This document shows, piece by piece, positions 48,732 to 57,412 of a stretch of DNA of 57,412 bases. The translations under genes were made by a program, and so were the position numbers. The notes under the pieces are model-generated. The model was not told where the DNA came from and searched no databases. It saw only the letters and a program-made list of their open reading frames with translations. Source of the stretch: Streptomyces poonensis (GTDB lineage: Bacteria > Actinomycetota > Actinomycetes > Streptomycetales > Streptomycetaceae); contig NZ_BMVW01000019.1 in assembly GCF_014650915.1 (NCBI RefSeq), forward strand, positions 1 to 57,412, given 5' to 3'. The stretch's first letter is position 1. The number at the start of each line of letters is the position of its first letter.

Positions 48732-49259
48732 ATGGAGGCCGGCCCTCGCGACACCGCACAAGGAGCGGACCACGACACCGCGGAGCAAGGGGAGCGGGAA
48801 ACCCTCGAGGGGTACCCCCTGGACCCGGACGGCAGTCCACTGAGCCCCGACGGGCCCGAGGAGCAGCCGCCGGACGGAGTGAGCGCCGACGGACCGGCAC
48901 CGGACGAGATGTCCGCCGGGCCGGAGGTCGAGGTGGAGCTGCGCCCCCAGCGCCGGATGCGGATCTGGCAGCTCGCACCCATCGTGGGCCTGGCGGCGGT
49001 CGGCTCCCTGATGTTCGCCTTCCCGCTCGCCTTCGAGTTCGGTGACGGCGGCGCCGTGGTCGCCATGCTCGGCCTGCTGATCTGCTTCTGCGCGGCCGGC
49101 TGGGGCATGATGGCCGCCCGCCGGGTCGGCAGCACCTGGCCCGGACTGCCGCAGCGCGGCTCCGGCCGGCGCCCCGACTGGCGGGTGGTGCTCCTGTACG
49201 CGGTGGTGGTCGCCGTACTGGTCGGGCTGGCCGTGTGGCGCGTGGCCCGGCTGCGCTGA
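48732..49259 (+). CDS. Membrane protein of unknown function between miaA and dapF
   Basis: The 175-residue protein has an acidic Pro/Asp/Gly-rich cytoplasmic N-terminus (about 1-75) and three hydrophobic segments (about 85-105, 110-130, 152-170), with RRMRIWQLAPIVGLAAVGSL at the first. ATG 48732 has GGGAGG 9 bases upstream; in-frame TTG 48714 and GTG 48726 are alternatives. It is conserved in position in Streptomyces, but the function is unknown. Confidence 0.7.
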   Translation: MEAGPRDTAQGADHDTAEQGERETLEGYPLDPDGSPLSPDGPEEQPPDGVSADGPAPDEMSAGPEVEVELRPQRRMRIWQLAPIVGLAAVGSLMFAFPLAFEFGDGGAVVAMLGLLICFCAAGWGMMAARRVGSTWPGLPQRGSGRRPDWRVVLLYAVVVAVLVGLAVWRVARLR

Positions 49260-49342
49260 GGCCCCCGCGCGCGTGACCGGCACTTCCGCGCCGGGACCCC
49301 CGCGCCGCCGGGGCCGTCGTACCCACCCCGTACGATCGAGGA

Positions 49343-50212
49343 ATGAGCACGCGGATCGCCTTCCTCAAGGGCCACGGCACCGAGAACGACTTCGTGATCG
49401 TCCCGGACCCCGAGAACGCCATCGACCTGTCCCCGGCCGCCGTCACCGCGCTGTGCGACCGCCGTGCAGGCATCGGCGGTGACGGTCTGCTGCACGTCGT
49501 ACGGTCCGCCGCGCACCCCGAGGCGCGGGCGATGGCGGCCGAGGCGGAGTGGTTCATGGACTATCGCAACGGCGACGGCTCGGTCGCCGAGATGTGCGGC
49601 AACGGCGTACGGGTCTTCGCCCGCTACCTCCAGCGCGCCGGCCACGCGGCCGAGGGCGATCTGACGATCGCCACGCGCGGGGGCGTGAAGACCGTGCACC
49701 TCGCCAAGGACGGTGACGTCACCGTCGGCATGGGCAGGGCCCGCCTGCCCGAGGGCGACGTCACGGTGAGCGTCGGCGAGCGCAGCTGGCCCGCGCGCAA
49801 CGTGAACATGGGCAACCCGCACGCGGTGGCCTTCGTGGACGACCTCGCCCACGCGGGCGACCTGTACGAGCCCCCGCCGTTCAGCCCGGCCGCCGCCTAC
49901 CCGGACGGGGTCAACGTGGAGTTCGTGGTCGACCGCGGCCCCCGGCATGTGGCGTTGCGCGTCCACGAGCGCGGTTCCGGCGAGACCCGGTCGTGCGGCA
50001 CGGGTGCGTGCGCCGTGGCCGTGGCTGCGGCCCGCCGCGACGGCGCCGACCCGGCGGTGACAGGGACCCCCGTGACGTACACCGTCGACGTGCCCGGCGG
50101 CACCCTGGTGATCACCGAGCGCCCGGACGGCGAGATCGAGATGACCGGCCCCGCGGTGATCGTCGCCGAGGGCGAGATCGACGCCGAGTGGCTGGAAAGC
50201 GCGGCGCGCTGA
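49343..50212 (+). CDS. dapF: Diaminopimelate epimerase
   Basis: The 289-residue PLP-independent racemase converts LL- to meso-diaminopimelate for lysine; Streptomyces peptidoglycan itself uses the LL form. The two catalytic cysteines are present: Cys85 in EMCGNGVR and Cys218 in SCGTGAC. GHGTENDFVIV and MGNPHAVAF are also diagnostic. ATG 49343 lies 6 bases after TACGAT (49331-49336), so it is probably leaderless. Confidence 0.95.
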   Translation: MSTRIAFLKGHGTENDFVIVPDPENAIDLSPAAVTALCDRRAGIGGDGLLHVVRSAAHPEARAMAAEAEWFMDYRNGDGSVAEMCGNGVRVFARYLQRAGHAAEGDLTIATRGGVKTVHLAKDGDVTVGMGRARLPEGDVTVSVGERSWPARNVNMGNPHAVAFVDDLAHAGDLYEPPPFSPAAAYPDGVNVEFVVDRGPRHVALRVHERGSGETRSCGTGACAVAVAAARRDGADPAVTGTPVTYTVDVPGGTLVITERPDGEIEMTGPAVIVAEGEIDAEWLESAAR

Positions 50213-50385
50213 TCCGTCCGTCGGCTCGGTATCGCAGAGCGCGGAGCGCCGGAAGGTGCGGAATCGCACTCAGTCAGCGCGCGTGCGTTCGATTACATGG
50301 CCGACGGTGTTTCACATGACTCGAAACCGTAAACCCCACCACCCTCGCTCGAATGGGTGATCCGTTTCACGCTCGGCGAGAGGCG

Positions 50386-50415
50386 GTCAACCGCGCGTGG
50401 TGGGCTCGATAGCAT
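50386..50415 (+). promoter_or_regulatory. Possible promoter of the rsh gene
   Basis: GTCAAC (50386-50391) and TAGCAT (50410-50415), spacing 18, lie about 95 bases before the rsh start. The -10 is good and the -35 is weak. Confidence 0.35.
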
Positions 50416-50509
50416 CAAGCACCGGTCCGGACGGGGGAACGACGCCCACCCCTGAGCCGCCGTATGCCCAAGGGCACCCGTCCGCCGGTCCACGGAGCCG
50501 GAGGTGCCC

Positions 50510-52660
50510 ATGAGTGCGGAGGCCACGAACCCCCTCACGCCCACCACTGTGACGACCGCAGCACACCGCAGGAAGAACCGCCCGCGCATCGATCTGCGCC
50601 GCCTCGGCCGGGCCGCCGTGATCGGCCCGGCCGCCCGCGACAAGCTGCCGGACGCGATCAGCCATGTGGTCGAGGCCCACCGCGCCCATCACCCCGACGC
50701 CGACCTGGAACCGCTGCGCCGGGCGTATCTGCTGGCCGAGTCCTCGCACCGCGGCCAGATGCGCAAGAGCGGCGAGCCGTACATCACGCACCCCCTCGCT
50801 GTGACCCTGATCCTCGCCGAGCTCGGTGCCGAGACGACGACCCTGACGGCGTCCCTGCTCCACGACACGGTCGAGGACACGGATGTGACGCTCGATCAGG
50901 TCGGAGCGGAGTTCGGCGAGGAGGTCCGCTACCTCGTCGACGGCGTCACCAAGCTGGAGAAGGTCGACTACGGGGCCGCCGCCGAGCCCGAGACGTTCCG
51001 CAAGATGCTCGTCGCCACCGGCAGCGACGTCCGCGTGATGTCGATCAAACTCGCCGACCGGCTGCACAACATGCGCACCCTGAGCGTGATGCGCCGCGAG
51101 AAACAGGAACGCATCGCCAAGGTCACCCGGGACGTGCTGATCCCCCTCGCCGAGCGGCTCGGCGTCCAGGTCGTCAAGACCGAACTGGAGGACCTGGTCT
51201 TCGCGATCCTGCACCCCGAGGAGTATCAGCGCACCAGGGAACTGATCGCTGGGAACGCGGCCGGCGCGGCGCACGGGGGCGACACCCTCGCCGAGACCGC
51301 CGACGAGGTGCGCTCGGTGCTGCGCGAGGCCGGCGTCCAGACCGAAGTCGTCATCAGGCCCCGGCACTTCGTCTCCGTGCACCGTGTCTCCCGCAGGCGC
51401 GGGCAGTTGCGCGGTGCCGACTTCGGACGGCTTCTGGTGCTCGTGGGCGAGGACGCCGACTGCTACGCGGTCCTCGGTGAACTGCACACCTGTCTCACTC
51501 CGGTCGTCTCGGAGTTCAAGGACTTCATCGCCGTACCGAAGTTCAACCTGTACCAGTCGCTGCACACCGCCGTCGCGCGCGCGGACGGACAGGTCGTCGA
51601 GGTCCTCATCCGCACCCACCAGATGCACCGGGTCGCCGAGGCGGGGGTCGTCGCACTCGGCAACCCCTACGCCCCCGGGGCCGACGACCCGTCCGACGGC
51701 GAGCGCGCCGACCCCACCCGGCCCGGCTGGCTCTCCCGGCTCCTGGACTGGCAGGAGGCGACGACCGACACCGACACGTTCTGGTCCACCCTGCGCGAGG
51801 ACCTCGCCCAGGACCGCGAGATCACCGTGTTCCGGCCCGACGGGGGCGCGCTGGGGCTGCCCGAGGGAGCCAGTTGCGTGGACGCCGCGTACGCCCTGTA
51901 CGGAGAGGACGCACACGCCTGTATCGGCGCTCGCGTCAACGGCCGGCTGGCGACGCTCAGTACGGTGCTGAGGGACGGCGACGCCGTTCAGTTGCTCATG
52001 GGGCAGGACGTGGCCTCCGAGCCCTCCCGGGAGTGGCTGGAGCACGCGCACACACCCGGCGCGCGCATCGCCATCCAGCGCTGGCTGGCCACCCACCCGT
52101 CGACCGCCGACACCGGAGAACCGGCCGACAGGGCCCCGCGCCCCGAAGCCGACGGTGCCGCCTCGCGACCCGTGCCGGAGACGCCGACCCCGCGCCCGAC
52201 GGCCTCCCCGAGCGTCATCGTCGACCGGCCGGGTGCGAACGCACGGCTCGCGAGGTGCTGCACGCCCGTACCGCCCGACGAGATCACCGGCTTCGCCGTA
52301 CGCGGAGGAGTGGTCACCGTCCACCGTGTGGAGTGCTCCGGAGTGACGCGCATGAAGAGCGCGGAGCGCGCGGAGGTCGGCGTGCGCTGGGGCGACACCA
52401 CCGAGTGCCGGGTCACGCTGGTCGCCGAGTCGTTCCAGCGGCCGCACCTCCTCGCCGACCTCACCGAGGTCATCGCCCTGGAAGGCGTGGCGATCGTCTC
52501 CGCCACCGTGGAACCCCCGACCCAGCAGCGCGTCCGCCACACCTACACGCTCCAGCTGCCGGACGCCGCCCGTCTCCCCGCCCTGATGCGCGCGATGCGC
52601 AACGTCGCGGGGGTCTACGACGTGGGCCGGATCCAGCACCACGCGGCGGCCGCGGAGTAA
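50510..52660 (+). CDS. RelA/SpoT homologue with intact HD and degenerate synthetase domain
   Basis: The 716-residue protein has the full RSH layout. The HD hydrolase domain (about 70-230) has SSHRGQMRKSGEPYITHPL, LLHDTVEDTDVT and SIKLADRLHNMRTL all intact. A synthetase-like region follows (about 265-390), then TGS (about 445-505) and a C-terminal ACT domain (about 630-710) with the CCTPVP motif. The synthetase part departs from consensus. The usual FDEIYDL.A.R strand reads GADFGRLLVLVGEDADCYAV, and the RFKDYIA.PK.NGYQ motif reads EFKDFIAVPKFNLYQ. It is probably a (p)ppGpp hydrolase with weak or no synthesis, corresponding to the second RSH (RshA) of S. coelicolor rather than its main RelA. 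ATG 50510 has GGAGG 7 bases upstream. Confidence 0.88.
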   Translation: MSAEATNPLTPTTVTTAAHRRKNRPRIDLRRLGRAAVIGPAARDKLPDAISHVVEAHRAHHPDADLEPLRRAYLLAESSHRGQMRKSGEPYITHPLAVTLILAELGAETTTLTASLLHDTVEDTDVTLDQVGAEFGEEVRYLVDGVTKLEKVDYGAAAEPETFRKMLVATGSDVRVMSIKLADRLHNMRTLSVMRREKQERIAKVTRDVLIPLAERLGVQVVKTELEDLVFAILHPEEYQRTRELIAGNAAGAAHGGDTLAETADEVRSVLREAGVQTEVVIRPRHFVSVHRVSRRRGQLRGADFGRLLVLVGEDADCYAVLGELHTCLTPVVSEFKDFIAVPKFNLYQSLHTAVARADGQVVEVLIRTHQMHRVAEAGVVALGNPYAPGADDPSDGERADPTRPGWLSRLLDWQEATTDTDTFWSTLREDLAQDREITVFRPDGGALGLPEGASCVDAAYALYGEDAHACIGARVNGRLATLSTVLRDGDAVQLLMGQDVASEPSREWLEHAHTPGARIAIQRWLATHPSTADTGEPADRAPRPEADGAASRPVPETPTPRPTASPSVIVDRPGANARLARCCTPVPPDEITGFAVRGGVVTVHRVECSGVTRMKSAERAEVGVRWGDTTECRVTLVAESFQRPHLLADLTEVIALEGVAIVSATVEPPTQQRVRHTYTLQLPDAARLPALMRAMRNVAGVYDVGRIQHHAAAAE

Positions 52661-52826
52661 CCCCGCGGCGCACGGCGACCGTACGGCACGCGCGCGTGGA
52701 CCACGCCCGACGCCACGCGCGCGGCACGGACTTCGGCGCCGGGCGGCGGACCGTCGGCAGCACCGTTCGGGTGGCTTCGTCGCGCGTCGTCGTCGCGAAG
52801 CGCGGCCGCGCTGATAGCCGTGGTCC

Positions 52827-54350
52827 ATGCTGCTCACGCCCCGACCCAGGACCCGTCGTGCCAAGGCGGCCCCGTCCGCCCCCCGGACCGGCCGCGCCAG
52901 GGCGGCCCTCCTCGCCGCCGCCGTCTCCGTCTGCCTGACCGCCGCGAGCGCGCCCCCGCCGGCCGCGCCCCTCGGCGTCGGCGACCGGCTCTACCCGCAC
53001 CTCGGCAACCCGGGGTACGACGTCAAGTCCTACGACCTGGCCTTCGCCTACCCGGGGTCCAACAGCGAGCCGCTCACCGTCGTCACCACCATCGAGGCCC
53101 GGACGACCTCCCGGCTGGACCACGTCAACCTCGACTTCGCCCATGGCGAGGTCGGCTCCGTCGAGGTCAACGACGCCCCCGCCGACTTCACCGAGGTGGG
53201 CGAGGACCTGGTCGTCACACCCAAGGAGCCGCTGTCGAAGGGAAGCGCGCTGCGGATCACCGTGCGGCACACCAGCGATCCCACGTCCGCCGCGAGCGGG
53301 GAGAGCGGCTGGGTACGCACCGCGGACGGCCTCGTGCTGGCCAACCAGGCCGACGCCGCCCACCGGGTCTTCCCCTGCAACGACCACCCCTCCGACAAGG
53401 CGATGTTCACCGTCCGGGTCAGCGCGCCCGAGGGATACCGGGCGGTGGCCAACGGTCTGCCCGCCGGTGAGGAACACGCCACCAAGTCGACCGCCTGGAC
53501 GTACCGCACCGAGCACCCCATGGCCACCGAGCTCCTCCAGGTCGCCATCGGCCGCTCCACGGTGCTGCACCGCTCCGGACCGCACGGCCTGCCCGTACGC
53601 GACGTGGTCCCCGTGAAGGACCGCGGCAGGCTGGAACGGTGGCTCGGCAAGACCCCCGGCCAGATCGCCTGGATGGAGGGGAAGGTCGGCCGGTACCCCT
53701 TCGAGACGTACGGCCTGCTGGTCGCCGACGCGCGGCTGGGCTTCGAGCTGGAGACGCAGACGCTGTCCCTCTTCGAGCGGGACCTCTTCACCCGGCCCGA
53801 GTTCCCGGAGTGGTACGTCGACTCGGTCATGGTGCACGAGCTGGCGCACCAGTGGTTCGGCAACAGCGTCAGCCCGCGCACCTGGTCCGACCTGTGGATC
53901 AGCGAAGGACACGCCACCTGGTACGAGGCCCTGTACGCGGAGGAGATGGGCGGCAGATCCCTGGACGAGCGGATGAAGCTGGCCTACGGGGCGTCCGACG
54001 GCTGGCGCGCCGCCGGAGGACCGCCGGCGGCGCCCGAGGCCCCGGAGGCGGGCCGGAAGACCGGCATCTTCCGGCCCAACGTCTACGACGGCGCCGCGCT
54101 CGTCCTGTACGCCCTCCGCCAGGAGATCGGCCGCCCCGCCTTCGAGCGCCTGCAACGCGCGTGGGTGTCGCTCCACCGCGACGGCACGGCCGGCACGGAC
54201 GACTACAAGGAACTGGCGTCCGTCATCGCCGGCCGCGACCTGAACGACTTCTTCCATGCCTGGCTGTACGGGCAGCGGACGCCCCCGATGCCGGGACACC
54301 CGGACTGGAAGTCCGTGCCCGTGGGACAGCCGGGAGCGGCGGAGAAGTGA
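52827..54350 (+). CDS. Secreted M1-family zinc metallopeptidase
   Basis: The 507-residue protein has an Arg-rich N-terminus and hydrophobic signal (about 24-45, AALLAAAVSVCLTAASA), a beta-rich domain (about 55-240), and a thermolysin-like domain with HELAHQWFGN (about 337) and the third zinc ligand in WISEGHATW 18 residues later. The exopeptidase GAMEN motif of M1 aminopeptidases is replaced by FELETQTL, so substrate preference is uncertain. A catalytic Tyr is likely in NVYDGAALVLYAL. It follows the rsh gene by 166 bases and ends before a large hairpin. Confidence 0.88.
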   Translation: MLLTPRPRTRRAKAAPSAPRTGRARAALLAAAVSVCLTAASAPPPAAPLGVGDRLYPHLGNPGYDVKSYDLAFAYPGSNSEPLTVVTTIEARTTSRLDHVNLDFAHGEVGSVEVNDAPADFTEVGEDLVVTPKEPLSKGSALRITVRHTSDPTSAASGESGWVRTADGLVLANQADAAHRVFPCNDHPSDKAMFTVRVSAPEGYRAVANGLPAGEEHATKSTAWTYRTEHPMATELLQVAIGRSTVLHRSGPHGLPVRDVVPVKDRGRLERWLGKTPGQIAWMEGKVGRYPFETYGLLVADARLGFELETQTLSLFERDLFTRPEFPEWYVDSVMVHELAHQWFGNSVSPRTWSDLWISEGHATWYEALYAEEMGGRSLDERMKLAYGASDGWRAAGGPPAAPEAPEAGRKTGIFRPNVYDGAALVLYALRQEIGRPAFERLQRAWVSLHRDGTAGTDDYKELASVIAGRDLNDFFHAWLYGQRTPPMPGHPDWKSVPVGQPGAAEK

Positions 54351-54402
54351 CACGGCCCGGCCGTGCCGCCGCGCCCGGACGGAAATAACACAGTGACGAG
54401 AC

Positions 54403-54444
54403 GGGCCGTGCCGTGCGACCATCTTCGGGTCGGCGGCACGGCCC
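54403..54444 (+). terminator. Terminator after the M1 peptidase gene
   Basis: GGGCCGTGCCG (54403-54413) pairs with CGGCACGGCCC (54434-54444). An inner CGACC/GGTCG stem extends the structure. No T-tract is present. Confidence 0.7.
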
Positions 54445-54609
54445 GGCCCACCGAAGGGCAGGGCCCGGAGATCTCGCAGGTCACCGGGACCGGTCGCGCC
54501 CCGGAATGTGCGGGGCGGATCCGGGGAATCTCCCGGGGTACCCGGACGTTGTCACCCGTGACGGAGCACACCCGTCGCCGCATCCGATTCCATCGACGTA
54601 AAGGATCCA

Positions 54610-56106
54610 ATGACCTCCTCCTCTTCCCCTTCCCAGGCCGCACAGAGTGCCCTCGCGCAGAACTACACCGACGGTCTCCGGGCCGATGCCCTGATGGAAG
54701 AGGACGTCGCCTGGAGCCACGAGATCGACGGAGAGCGGGACGGCGACCAGTTCGACCGCTCCGAGCGCGCGGCCCTGCGCCGCGTCGCCGGCCTCTCCAC
54801 CGAACTCGAGGACGTCACCGAGGTCGAGTACCGCCAGCTCCGCCTGGAGCGCGTCGTCCTCGTGGGTGTCTGGACCTCGGGAACCGCGCAGGACGCCGAG
54901 AACTCGCTGGCCGAGCTCGCCGCCCTCGCGGAGACCGCGGGCGCGCTGGTGCTCGACGGTGTGATCCAGCGCCGCGACAAGCCGGACGCGGCCACCTACA
55001 TCGGCTCCGGCAAGGCGGGCGAGCTGCGGGACATCGTCCTGGAGTCGGGCGCGGACACCGTCATCTGCGACGGTGAGCTCAGCCCCGGCCAGCTCATCCA
55101 CCTCGAGGACGTCGTCAAGGTCAAGGTCATCGACCGTACGGCCCTGATCCTCGACATCTTCGCCCAGCACGCCAAGTCCCGTGAGGGCAAGGCGCAGGTC
55201 GCGCTCGCGCAGATGCAGTACATGCTGCCGAGGCTGCGCGGCTGGGGTCAGTCGCTGTCCCGGCAGATGGGCGGCGGCAAGGGCGGCGGCCTCGCCACCC
55301 GTGGTCCCGGTGAGACCAAGATCGAGACCGACCGGCGACGGATCCGCGAGAAGATGGCGAAGATGCGCCGGGAGATCGCGGAGATGAAGACCGGCCGCGA
55401 GATCAAGCGCCAGGAGCGCCGGCGCAACAAGGTGCCCTCGGTCGCCATCGCCGGCTACACCAACGCCGGCAAGTCCTCGCTGCTCAACCGCCTCACGGGC
55501 GCGGGCGTGCTGGTCGAGAACGCCTTGTTCGCGACCCTCGACCCGACCGTGCGCCGGGCCGAGACCCCGGGCGGGCGGCTGTACACGCTGGCGGACACCG
55601 TCGGCTTCGTCCGGCACCTGCCGCACCACCTGGTCGAGGCGTTCCGCTCCACGATGGAGGAGGTCGGCGACTCCGACCTGATCCTGCACGTGGTGGACGG
55701 TTCGCACCCGAACCCGGAGGAGCAGCTCGCCGCCGTGCGCGAGGTCATCCGGGACGTCGGCGCCACCGACGTGCCCGAGATCGTCGTGATCAACAAGGCG
55801 GACGCGGCCGACCCGCTGGCGCTCCAGCGGCTGATGCGGATCGAGAAGCGCTCCATCGCCGTCTCGGCCCGCACCGGCCAGGGCATCGACGAGCTGCTCG
55901 CGCTGATCGACAACGAGCTGCCCCGGCCCTCGGTCGAGATCGAGGCGCTCGTGCCGTACACGCTCGGCAAGCTGGTCGCCCGTGCCCACACCGAGGGCGA
56001 GGTGATCTCCGAGGAGCACACCGCGGAGGGCACGCTGCTCAAGGTGCGGGTCCACGAGGAGCTCGCCGCGGACCTCGCGCCGTACGTACCGGCACCGGTG
56101 GCCTGA
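54610..56106 (+). CDS. hflX: Ribosome-associated GTPase HflX
   Basis: The 498-residue GTPase binds ribosomes and splits stalled or hibernating 70S particles. The N-terminal HflX domain has the glycine-rich loop RQMGGGKGGGLATRGPGETK and a coiled coil (about 245-275). The G domain (about 280-450) has G1 GYTNAGKSSLLN, G3 DTVGFVRHLPHHLVEA and G4 NKAD. A C-terminal extension of about 50 residues follows. ATG 54610 has AAAGGA about 5 bases upstream. Confidence 0.95.
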   Translation: MTSSSSPSQAAQSALAQNYTDGLRADALMEEDVAWSHEIDGERDGDQFDRSERAALRRVAGLSTELEDVTEVEYRQLRLERVVLVGVWTSGTAQDAENSLAELAALAETAGALVLDGVIQRRDKPDAATYIGSGKAGELRDIVLESGADTVICDGELSPGQLIHLEDVVKVKVIDRTALILDIFAQHAKSREGKAQVALAQMQYMLPRLRGWGQSLSRQMGGGKGGGLATRGPGETKIETDRRRIREKMAKMRREIAEMKTGREIKRQERRRNKVPSVAIAGYTNAGKSSLLNRLTGAGVLVENALFATLDPTVRRAETPGGRLYTLADTVGFVRHLPHHLVEAFRSTMEEVGDSDLILHVVDGSHPNPEEQLAAVREVIRDVGATDVPEIVVINKADAADPLALQRLMRIEKRSIAVSARTGQGIDELLALIDNELPRPSVEIEALVPYTLGKLVARAHTEGEVISEEHTAEGTLLKVRVHEELAADLAPYVPAPVA

Positions 56107-56164
56107 GCCACCGCACCGTACGCACGCGCGTCCGGTCACCCGCGCGCCCCGAGCACCGCGCACC

Positions 56165-56196
56165 AAGGCCCGCCCCTCACGCTAGGGGCGGGCCTT
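56165..56196. terminator. Bidirectional terminator between hflX and the protease gene
   Basis: AAGGCCCGCCCCT (56165-56177) pairs perfectly with AGGGGCGGGCCTT (56184-56196) around a 6-base loop. It separates convergent genes. Confidence 0.88.
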
Positions 56197-56260
56197 CCCG
56201 TACATCACGCGGGGGCGGGCACTTCCCGCCCGGCACGGACGGGCGCGTACGGCAGACGGC

Positions 56261-57412
56261 CTACCGGCCGCCGTACTGAGCGCCCATCATGGCGTACAAC
56301 TGTTTGGCCTCCCTGCCCAGTCGCGGTCCCGCGAGCCAGGTGCCGTCCGCCGAGCCGATCGACGTGTTCGACACCAGCCTCGTCGCGCCGCCGACGACAC
56401 GGAACCAGCCGCCGCCCGACGCGCCGCCCGTCATGGTGCAGCCGATGCGGTACATCGTCGGCAGGTCCGGGCCGAGGGAGAAGCGGCCTGGCCGGTCGAC
56501 GCACCTGAACATCCTGAGGCCGTCGTACGGGGGCGAGGCCGGGTAGCCCCAGGCGCCCATGGAGCCGGCCTCGGACACGGCCGGTGCGGAGAAGTCCACG
56601 TCCAGGGCCGCACCGACCGTCTCCTCCAGGGACCTGCCGCCCGACTCGGGCCGCACCTGCAGGACCGCGTAGTCGTACGGGGCACCGGCACCGCCCGTCT
56701 GCGAGCCGCCCGCGATCCACTCGTCCGAGGTCGCGGCCCGGTCCGCCCACCACAGGCCGTACGGGGCGATCTCCCGCGGGGTGGCGCCCGCCAGCTGGGC
56801 CGCGGACATGCCCAGGTCGTTGTAGGCGGGAACGAAGGCGATGTTGCGGTACCAGCCGCCCGACCTGCCCGCGTGCACACAGTGGCCGGCGGTCCACACC
56901 AGGTTCGACTGGCCGGGGTGGTACACGTCCTTGACGACCGTGCCCGAGCAGACCAGGGCGCCCTCGGGTGAGTCGAAGAAGACCTTGCCCACGAAGGCGG
57001 CGTTCGCGTGGTAAGGGGTCCGCTCGGGTGTGGCCCCGACCGGTGCCGGCGGGGGATCGCTGATGCCCCGGTCGGCGGAGGCGTCCCGGGGCGGGACGGT
57101 CCTGCCGGCCCCCTGGGCGGACCGCATCCGCTCGGGCTGCCAAAGATCCTCGATCACGGGGTTGACGAAGTCGTCGGCCTCGTCGAGCCACTGGTCCTTG
57201 TCCCAGTCCCGCCAGCCGCCGTCCTTCCAGTCGTCGACGTCGATGCCGAGCTGCCTCAGCCTGTCGGCCAGATCGTCGGCGAGGCCGCCACCGGTGCGGC
57301 CGTCCGAGCGGGACGAGCCGGCACCGGGGCCGCTGCTCGCGCCGTCCCCGCCGGGCTCGCAGGCCGTCGCGGTGAGCGTCAGGGCCGCGAGGAGCCCGGT
57401 CGCGGCGAGGAC
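56261..57412 (-). CDS. Trypsin-like serine protease lipoprotein (N-terminus outside window)
   Basis: At least 383 residues lie in the window, with the start beyond its right edge. The visible N-terminus is a lipoprotein signal ending LAALTLTATAC, so the mature Cys would be lipidated. An acidic Trp/Asp-rich segment follows (WKDGGWRDWDKDQWLDEADD, possibly a propeptide). The chymotrypsin-fold domain has catalytic His in VWTAGHCVH, Asp in YDYAVLQV and Ser in MTGGASGGGWF. The triad is complete. Only a few signal-peptide residues are missing. It converges with hflX. Confidence 0.9.
   Translation of the reverse strand, partial: VLAATGLLAALTLTATACEPGGDGASSGPGAGSSRSDGRTGGGLADDLADRLRQLGIDVDDWKDGGWRDWDKDQWLDEADDFVNPVIEDLWQPERMRSAQGAGRTVPPRDASADRGISDPPPAPVGATPERTPYHANAAFVGKVFFDSPEGALVCSGTVVKDVYHPGQSNLVWTAGHCVHAGRSGGWYRNIAFVPAYNDLGMSAAQLAGATPREIAPYGLWWADRAATSDEWIAGGSQTGGAGAPYDYAVLQVRPESGGRSLEETVGAALDVDFSAPAVSEAGSMGAWGYPASPPYDGLRMFRCVDRPGRFSLGPDLPTMYRIGCTMTGGASGGGWFRVVGGATRLVSNTSIGSADGTWLAGPRLGREAKQLYAMMGAQYGGR

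Overview
The window is chromosomal DNA of a Streptomyces. The base composition is very G+C rich with strong third-position GC bias. GTG and TTG starts are common, many genes look leaderless, and the gene set matches a conserved block of the Streptomyces core chromosome: osaCAB, ftsK, rimO-pgsA-cinA-clgR, nei-lhr, recA-recX, gluABCD, miaB-miaA, dapF, an rsh gene and hflX. I see no insertion sequence, phage, integrase or CRISPR array.

Layout. Positions 1-1050 hold the 3' end of a 5S rRNA (end of an rRNA operon) with its terminator, a shortened aminotransferase-like gene, and tRNA-Thr(GGT). Positions 1057-10797 hold the osmoadaptation cluster: osaC (minus strand) diverges from osaA (plus), a giant poly-HAMP hybrid kinase, followed by osaB. 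Positions 11084-18299 hold a plus-strand chain for chromosome segregation, cell envelope and proteolysis control: ftsK, a RodZ-like gene, rimO, pgsA, cinA and clgR, the middle genes overlapping. Positions 18876-24995 hold a small membrane protein and the repair pair nei/lhr on the minus strand. Positions 25103-29682 hold an AraC regulator with azlCD, a toroid-fold protein, a DUF3046 protein and an AI-2E-family permease. Positions 29790-32096 hold the SOS promoter, recA and recX. Positions 32305-35305 (minus) hold a rhodanese/cysteine dioxygenase operon behind a cysteine-rich leader peptide, and an FAD monooxygenase. Positions 35508-38951 (minus) hold the gluABCD glutamate ABC transporter. Positions 39473-43893 hold a two-component system, a TAXI-type binding protein and a Tat-exported peptidoglycan amidase. 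Positions 44354-56106 hold miaB, miaA, dapF, a RelA/SpoT homologue, an M1 peptidase and hflX, with several small proteins. The window ends inside a lipoprotein serine protease.

The most striking observation is that recA is broken. The segment that should encode the Walker A loop is absent, the reading frame shifts at the junction, and the rest of the gene and recX are otherwise intact. This is either a natural or laboratory recombination-defective allele or an assembly error. A second notable element is a 15-codon leader frame ending in three closely spaced Cys codons, with its own promoter and ribosome site, just upstream of the cysteine dioxygenase/rhodanese operon; it looks like a cysteine-sensing attenuator. 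A third is the ten-copy, perfectly in-register 276-bp HAMP array in osaA.

Starts were chosen from ribosome-binding sites, conserved N-termini, or a -10 hexamer 6-7 bases upstream when leaderless. Function calls come from motifs read by eye; no database search was run.
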